A stretch of 8,979 bases of DNA. Source: Gallionellaceae bacterium. GTDB taxonomy: Bacteria > Pseudomonadota > Gammaproteobacteria > Burkholderiales > Gallionellaceae. The notes under the pieces are model-generated. The model saw only the letters and a program-made list of their open reading frames with translations, searched no databases and was not told the DNA's origin. Numbering within the stretch: position 1 is the first letter of the stretch; the number at the start of each line of letters is the position of its first letter. The stretch lies in assembly GCA_003151655.1 (NCBI GenBank), contig PLYB01000272.1:184-9162 (forward strand), read 5' to 3'. Below are positions 6,348-8,979 of the stretch, one piece after another. The translations under genes were made by a program, and so were the position numbers.

Positions 6348-6608
6348 ATGCACAAACTGAAAAATGAAGCGGCGTTGTTTAAAGAGGCGCTACTCGCAGG
6401 TGTGAAGTATGCAGAGGGGCGAGGCGTAGTCAAGTTTGAAGCCACAGATTCGGCGAGTGAGAAGCTCTTATACATTTACCGTCTACTGGTACACGACAAA
6501 GTAATTCAACCCTTGCCAGAAGATCAGGTTGCCGAGAAAACGATGCGGCACAAACTTGCTATTTGGTATTCAAAGCAATTGGCCAATGATCATCCGCTCT
6601 TAAAGTGA
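6348..6608 (+). CDS. Small conserved protein, DUF5062-like
   Basis: An 86-residue, probably soluble and mostly helical protein of unknown function. The pattern KLKNEAALFKEALLAGVKYA near the N-terminus, YRLLVHDKVIQPLP at about 44-57 and HKLAIWYSKQLANDHPLL at the C-terminus recall the DUF5062 family of short proteobacterial proteins. This is from memory and would need a profile search. It starts 14 bases after the hemerythrin stop, on the same strand, so it is probably the third gene of the operon. The ribosome binding site is weak (GCGAAA about 5 bases upstream). An ATG at 6343 is in another frame. No catalytic motif or metal ligand set is apparent. Confidence 0.7.
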   Translation: MHKLKNEAALFKEALLAGVKYAEGRGVVKFEATDSASEKLLYIYRLLVHDKVIQPLPEDQVAEKTMRHKLAIWYSKQLANDHPLLK

Positions 6609-6725
6609 CGAGCATCGAATCTATTCCTAAACTCACCGCACTTGTACTTAAGCTCTGGACGGATATGTCGCAGTTGATTTCAATGCGCACCACCTATAGA
6701 ACCAAAAGTAATGATTCCCCCTGAT

Positions 6726-6754
6726 TTGCGGAATGGCAACCTTGCGCCTATAAT
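6726..6754 (+). promoter_or_regulatory. Sigma-70 promoter of the toxin-antitoxin pair
   Basis: TTGCGG (6726-6731) and TATAAT (6749-6754) are separated by 17 bases, an almost ideal housekeeping promoter. It lies 36 bases before the antitoxin ATG. ATTCC (6714-6718) and GGAAT (6730-6734) form an inverted repeat around the -35 box. ATAATC occurs as a direct repeat at 6750-6755 and 6766-6771. Either could be an operator for the antitoxin, because Phd/YefM-type antitoxins commonly repress their own promoter; this is inference. Confidence 0.72.
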
Positions 6755-6790
6755 CATAAAATCCGATAATCAAACAAGCGAGGTAAGTTT

Positions 6791-7072
6791 ATGACTACCC
6801 TTTCAATTACCGCCACCCACCTTGCCAGGAATTTTTCTGATTTGCTCAACCAAGTGCGCTACCAGCATGTGACATTGGAGGTGACGCGAGGAAATGAGCT
6901 CATTGCTTACGTGAGTCCAACGCCTATGGCTGCTGGTTACCCCATTACCCAGTTGAATCGCTTGCTGGCCGGGTTACCGCGTTTATCAGCAGAGGAATCT
7001 CAACAGTTCTTGGATGATATTCATCACGGGGTTGCAGAACAGCCGATGGAGAATGACGCTTGGGCCTCTTGA
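6791..7072 (+). CDS. Type II antitoxin, Phd/YefM (prevent-host-death) type
   Basis: A 93-residue protein expected to neutralise the PIN toxin encoded next to it and to repress their shared promoter. The N-terminal half (about 1-45, SITATHLARNFSDLLNQVRY then VTLEVTRGNELIAYVSP) follows the Phd/YefM DNA-binding fold pattern. The C-terminal half (about 52-93, LAGLPRLSAEESQQFLDDI) is acidic and helical, as expected for the toxin-wrapping region. The start is ATG 6791, with GAGG at 6780-6783, 7 bases upstream. The stop overlaps the toxin start by 13 bases, the usual antitoxin-first arrangement. Such modules act in stress response, plasmid or island stabilisation, or phage defence; nothing here decides which. 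Confidence 0.85.
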   Translation: MTTLSITATHLARNFSDLLNQVRYQHVTLEVTRGNELIAYVSPTPMAAGYPITQLNRLLAGLPRLSAEESQQFLDDIHHGVAEQPMENDAWAS

Positions 7073-7476
7073 TAGATACGGATGTATTGGTACTGGCTGA
7101 ACGCAGCAACACCGCGCTGGATTTTTCGCGTTATGCCGAGTACGGTGACGCTTATATCAGTGTTATTACCGCGTCTGAACTCTTGGTGGGTGTACATCGT
7201 GCGCTGGATGCGGGGATCCGCAGTCGTCGTTTGGCTTTTGTCGAAGGCATATTGTCGGCACTGTCCGCGCTGCCAATAGATATTGAGACCGCCCGTATTC
7301 ATGCGCAGTTGGTCGCACAGATTCCGCGCAACGAGACAGTGGGTGCGCATGATGCGTTGATAGGGGCAACGGCATTGCGTCATGGACATGCCGTGCTGAC
7401 AAATAACGGAAAGGATTTTCGCAAGTTGCCAGGCTTGGTGGTTATCGATTATTTGGTTGCGCCTGACCTCATTTGA
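7060..7476 (+). CDS. PIN-domain toxin, VapC-like ribonuclease
   Basis: This 138-residue protein should be a Mg2+-dependent endoribonuclease that cleaves RNA when free of its antitoxin. The four acidic PIN residues are present: D6 (LIDTDVL), E40 (ASELLVG), D98 (GAHDALIGATAL) and D119 (NGKDF). The length fits VapC. I chose TTG 7060 as start because GGAGA at 7048-7052 is 7 bases upstream and a stop at 7054-7056 rules out earlier starts; a TTG at 7069 is less well placed. The reading frame overlaps the antitoxin by 13 bases, which implies translational coupling, and the weak TTG start would keep toxin below antitoxin. No transcription terminator is evident after the stop. The antitoxin is Phd/YefM type, not the AbrB-like VapB, a known alternative pairing for PIN toxins. 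Confidence 0.88.
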   Translation: MGLLIDTDVLVLAERSNTALDFSRYAEYGDAYISVITASELLVGVHRALDAGIRSRRLAFVEGILSALSALPIDIETARIHAQLVAQIPRNETVGAHDALIGATALRHGHAVLTNNGKDFRKLPGLVVIDYLVAPDLI

Positions 7477-7493
7477 AAAAATGAACAAGCGTG

Positions 7494-7733
7494 TTAACGG
7501 CGAGAGAACGTAATACGCTGGCCACCTTGGTCGACACACGGCACTGGAGAGTGCGGCACATGCCCGGTGGCGACGTGCTGACGGGCAGACTCGCAATGCT
7601 TCTGCTGATCATCAAAAAAAATATCCACACCGAATGCTTTCAGAAATGCGCCCTTATACATGCCGCAGAGGAATAGCGCTTCGTCGATACGGATGTTCCA
7701 CGCGCGCAGATTCGTATGAGGCACAAAGCCCAA
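7494..7733 (-). pseudogene. C-terminal remnant of a 5'-nucleotidase gene (PF06189-like)
   Basis: The minus strand encodes LRAWNIRIDEALFL, then KGAFLKAFGVDIFFDDQQ, then HCESARQHVATGHVPH. As I recall the family, this is the conserved C-terminal end of the bacterial cytosolic 5'-nucleotidases of the PF06189 type, which are about 300 residues long. Only some 65 residues are recognisable. Everything upstream is missing, including the nucleophile DxD region; the frame continues only to a TGA near 7790 without further similarity. At the other end the frame runs past the expected C-terminus into unrelated residues (PVPCVDQGGQRITFSRR) before a TAA at 7496-7494. No start or ribosome binding site is convincing, so I read this as a dead fragment and not a gene. 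It lies 17 bases from the toxin stop, in opposite orientation, which marks this point as an old rearrangement boundary. Confidence 0.72.
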
Positions 7734-8002
7734 CAGGTTTGCGTGGTAAACGTTAGACCCTGATGGACGGATTCGTGTATGAAGAACTCATGCTAAAAGC
7801 ATGGATAGTCTGCTCTTCGGCCTGAGCAGACTTTAGCAATTTTCTGAAATGGCTGCCCCACACCCCAATGCCGCCTTTACAGCAGAATCCCTCACCGGCT
7901 CAGTGGCCATAACCGATGGTGGCGAACGGAGGCTTTATGGCGTTCTATTTGATACCGTAAAGTTCGGGGTAATGCCAATTGCGGGCATTCCATATAGGTG
8001 AG
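7734..8002. other. Degenerate stretch between the nucleotidase remnant and the helical ORF
   Basis: No gene I can name. It holds two adjacent hairpins (7789-7832, listed separately), a small inverted repeat AATGCC/GGCATT (7971-7976 with 7984-7989) and a 50-codon plus-strand ORF at 7849-8001. That ORF begins MAAPHPNAAFTAESLTG and ends MPIAGIPYR. Its sequence reads smoothly, but it has no ribosome binding site and I recognise no family, so it may be a relic or chance. Confidence 0.5.
7789..7832. repeat. Two adjacent perfect hairpins
   Basis: Hairpin 1 is CATGCT-AAA-AGCATG (7789-7803). Three bases later, hairpin 2 has a 9-bp perfect stem, AGTCTGCTC (7807-7815) with GAGCAGACT (7824-7832), and the loop TTCGGCCT. 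Hairpin 2 is followed on the plus strand by TTAGCAATTTT, only a poor T-run. It may act as a weak terminator or mark a recombination junction. It is not a recognisable integron attC site. Confidence 0.55.
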
Positions 8003-8332
8003 TCACTCCAAAATAGATGGTTTGGGGTACGGCGCAGTACCGTTAATGAAACTAATCATTTCGGTCCTCTCTAGCTGTTCTTGTACCTTATTTCGTGCCG
8101 TTTTTCGTGCGCCGTCTATCGATGCTAATGCAGTAACTCGTGCGTTCTCCAGCGTTGTTAATGCCGTGTCGATGTCCATTACTGATAACCCTGTCACCTC
8201 CTGCTGTTTAATACTCTGCACGGCCATCGCTACCTGTTCCAACTTCTGCACTGCCGTCATCGCAGTAAATTCTGCCAGTGCTTCCTTCGCACGCTCCAAC
8301 AACTTAAGGGCGTTTAGATAGTCTAGCTTCAT
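8003..8332 (-). CDS. Uncharacterised helical protein, possibly the 3' part of a split gene
   Basis: A 109-residue protein rich in Ala, Leu, Glu and Gln. It is predicted to be mostly alpha-helical or coiled coil over about 1-95 (LNALKLLERAKEALAEF, then VQKLEQVAMAVQSIKQQ). It has no membrane segment and no cysteine. I do not recognise a family. The composition is much more protein-like than the Cys/Ser-rich plus-strand reading of the same DNA, so the minus strand is the credible one. ATG 8332 has no good ribosome binding site. The frame is open upstream of that ATG and continues, across a single TAA at 8362-8360, into a further 29 codons starting at 8449 with a plausible site. The real gene may therefore have been 8449-8003 and been broken by one nonsense change. 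It lies downstream of the SAP-like gene on the same strand. Confidence 0.5.
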   Translation of the reverse strand: MKLDYLNALKLLERAKEALAEFTAMTAVQKLEQVAMAVQSIKQQEVTGLSVMDIDTALTTLENARVTALASIDGARKTARNKVQEQLERTEMISFINGTAPYPKPSILE

Positions 8333-8359
8333 GTTCGACTCATGCTTGATTGCCGCAAT

Positions 8360-8449
8360 TTATGCCACATGTGCCATGTCCAAGAGTTTCTTCTTTTCGA
8401 TAACAAACTCCAGCGCTTCATCTGATTTTATTTGTTCGGTCATAGTCAT
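8360..8449 (-). pseudogene. Short ORF, probable 5' part of the split helical gene
   Basis: The 29-codon frame begins MTMTEQIKSDEALEF and ends KKKLLDMAHVA before TAA. GGAAA stands just before ATG 8449; a second ATG follows at 8443. It is exactly in frame with the 109-residue ORF downstream. The nine codons between the TAA and that ORF's ATG (IAAIKHESN) also read as normal helical protein. This supports one original gene of about 148 codons with an internal ochre stop. It could instead be a genuine tiny upstream ORF or a sequencing error. Confidence 0.4.
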
Positions 8450-8521
8450 GGTTTCCAAATGATTTGAGCGTCATTAAATTTTTCATTATTCAATTGCGAC
8501 GCGCTAAGAAACTTTCTGAAC

Positions 8522-8728
8522 TCACATAGCCTCCATTTGTGTCGCAACTTCAAAACAGTCGCCAAGCCAAAGGCAATCCGCTTGATCGCATTCGCCGTTG
8601 CTGGCGGTTGCATAACAGTCGAAATTTCCTTCCTCCATTTGAATGGCTTTTATCACTTCATGCTTGAAAAGATTATCGGTTTTAATACCACGCGAATTGG
8701 CAATGCTGTGTACCTTTGAGATTTCCAT
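8522..8728 (-). CDS. SAP/HeH-like mini-protein with a four-cysteine C-terminus
   Basis: A 68-residue protein. Residues 1-32 (ISKVHSIANSRGIKT, then KHEVIKAIQMEEGN) match the short helix-extended-helix pattern of SAP or Rho-N domains, which bind nucleic acid. Residues 35-60 contain C38, C47, C52 and C58 in the layout C-x8-C-x4-C-x5-C (FDCYATASNGECDQADCLWLGDC). I recall the same pairing, EGNF-x-C...C-D-Q-x2-C-x-W-x2-D-C, in small proteins of many environmental proteobacteria. The cysteines could hold Zn2+ or an Fe-S cluster, but this is inference. The start is ATG 8728 with AAGGAG at 8741-8736, 7 bases upstream, an excellent site. It is probably the first gene of a minus-strand unit with the split helical ORF 72 bases downstream. 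The substrate or target is unknown. Confidence 0.75.
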   Translation of the reverse strand: MEISKVHSIANSRGIKTDNLFKHEVIKAIQMEEGNFDCYATASNGECDQADCLWLGDCFEVATQMEAM

Positions 8729-8958
8729 AGTCGCTCTCCTTCCGTTGCCGCTTTGACAATGTCGATTTTACAAACCACACACGCCGAGCTCATTGTTCAA
8801 TACATAAATATAGAGCTAAATTTATTTCAATTTATGTGCGACAGGCCACAATACTCGACTGGTAGCGAATAATAGAGAGTAGACTACCTAACAGAGACCA
8901 CATCCCAGTGAGCTAGCTTGGCTAGGCAGTTAAACAAATCACATTGAAGGGGTATACC
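8729..8958. other. Intergenic region at right edge
   Basis: This region lies between the minus-strand SAP-like gene and a possible plus-strand gene at 8959, and must carry the promoter of the former. Bases 8795-8840 are very AT-rich. I find no convincing -35/-10 pair on either strand. CTAGC-TTG-GCTAG (8913-8925) is a small inverted repeat 33 bases before the TTG at 8959 and might be an operator. GGTAG (8859-8863) and CTACC (8884-8888) form another weak inverted repeat. Confidence 0.45.
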
Positions 8959-8979
8959 TTGAACGACATCCGAAATGAG
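8959..8979 (+). CDS. Possible start of a gene cut by the window edge
   Basis: GAAGGGG (8946-8952) stands 6 bases before a TTG at 8959, which opens the frame MNDIRNE up to the last base. Only seven codons are visible, so no product can be suggested. The call rests on the ribosome binding site and its spacing alone. Confidence 0.35.

Noticed and set aside
7024..7596. 190-residue minus-strand ORF
   Set aside because: It lies antisense to the PIN toxin, whose catalytic residues, start and neighbour all support the plus strand. The minus reading is rich in Arg, Cys and Gln and matches no family.
7789..7832. Integron attC site
   Set aside because: The hairpins lack the GTTRRRY-type core sites, and no integrase or cassette pattern is present.
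8003..8321. 107-residue plus-strand ORF opposite the helical gene
   Set aside because: It is Ser/Cys-rich with low-complexity runs, typical of an antisense reading. The minus strand gives a regular helical protein.
1..8979. CRISPR array, tRNA or rRNA gene, intact insertion sequence
   Set aside because: I saw no regularly spaced repeats, no tRNA-like or rRNA-like sequence, and no transposase reading frame with terminal inverted repeats.

Overview
The window looks like a chromosomal segment of a free-living, Gram-negative proteobacterium. A betaproteobacterium of the Nitrosomonadales/Gallionellaceae kind is my best guess. This rests on the poly(A) polymerase N-terminus, the style of the c-di-GMP signalling proteins, the bacteriohemerythrin and a moderate base composition. 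No rRNA or other taxonomic marker is present, so the assignment is an inference.

Layout. (i) 1-202, minus strand: N-terminus of poly(A) polymerase (pcnB), running off the left edge. (ii) 543-788, plus strand: a small tandem-CDGSH iron-sulfur protein, followed by a strong hairpin terminator at 836-877. (iii) 1227-2993, minus strand: a diguanylate cyclase with four CBS domains, a PAS domain and GGDEF. (iv) 3356-6608, plus strand: a probable three-gene operon. It encodes an 848-residue membrane protein (ethylene-receptor-like sensor, PAS, GGDEF, EAL, zinc-binding CZB), a bacteriohemerythrin whose start overlaps the previous stop as ATGA, and an 86-residue protein resembling DUF5062. (v) 6726-7476, plus strand: a promoter and a Phd/YefM-type antitoxin with a PIN-domain (VapC-like) toxin. 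(vi) 7494-8979: a decayed or accessory stretch. It holds a C-terminal remnant of a 5'-nucleotidase gene, two adjacent hairpins, a helical ORF apparently split by an in-frame TAA, a SAP-like four-cysteine mini-protein, and possibly the first codons of another gene at the right edge.

How the genes may work together. The two large genes are divergent and share a 362-base control region, and both make or break cyclic di-GMP. Their inputs look different: the minus-strand enzyme has CBS domains typical of adenine-nucleotide sensing plus a PAS domain. The plus-strand enzyme has a Cu/ethylene-type membrane sensor, a PAS domain and a CZB domain, and it is translationally coupled to a diiron O2-binding protein. 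I infer a redox, metal and energy-responsive c-di-GMP node. The most unusual element is the single polypeptide joining an ethylene-binding-type membrane domain to GGDEF-EAL-CZB, followed immediately by the bacteriohemerythrin.

No tRNA, rRNA, CRISPR array or intact insertion sequence was recognised.
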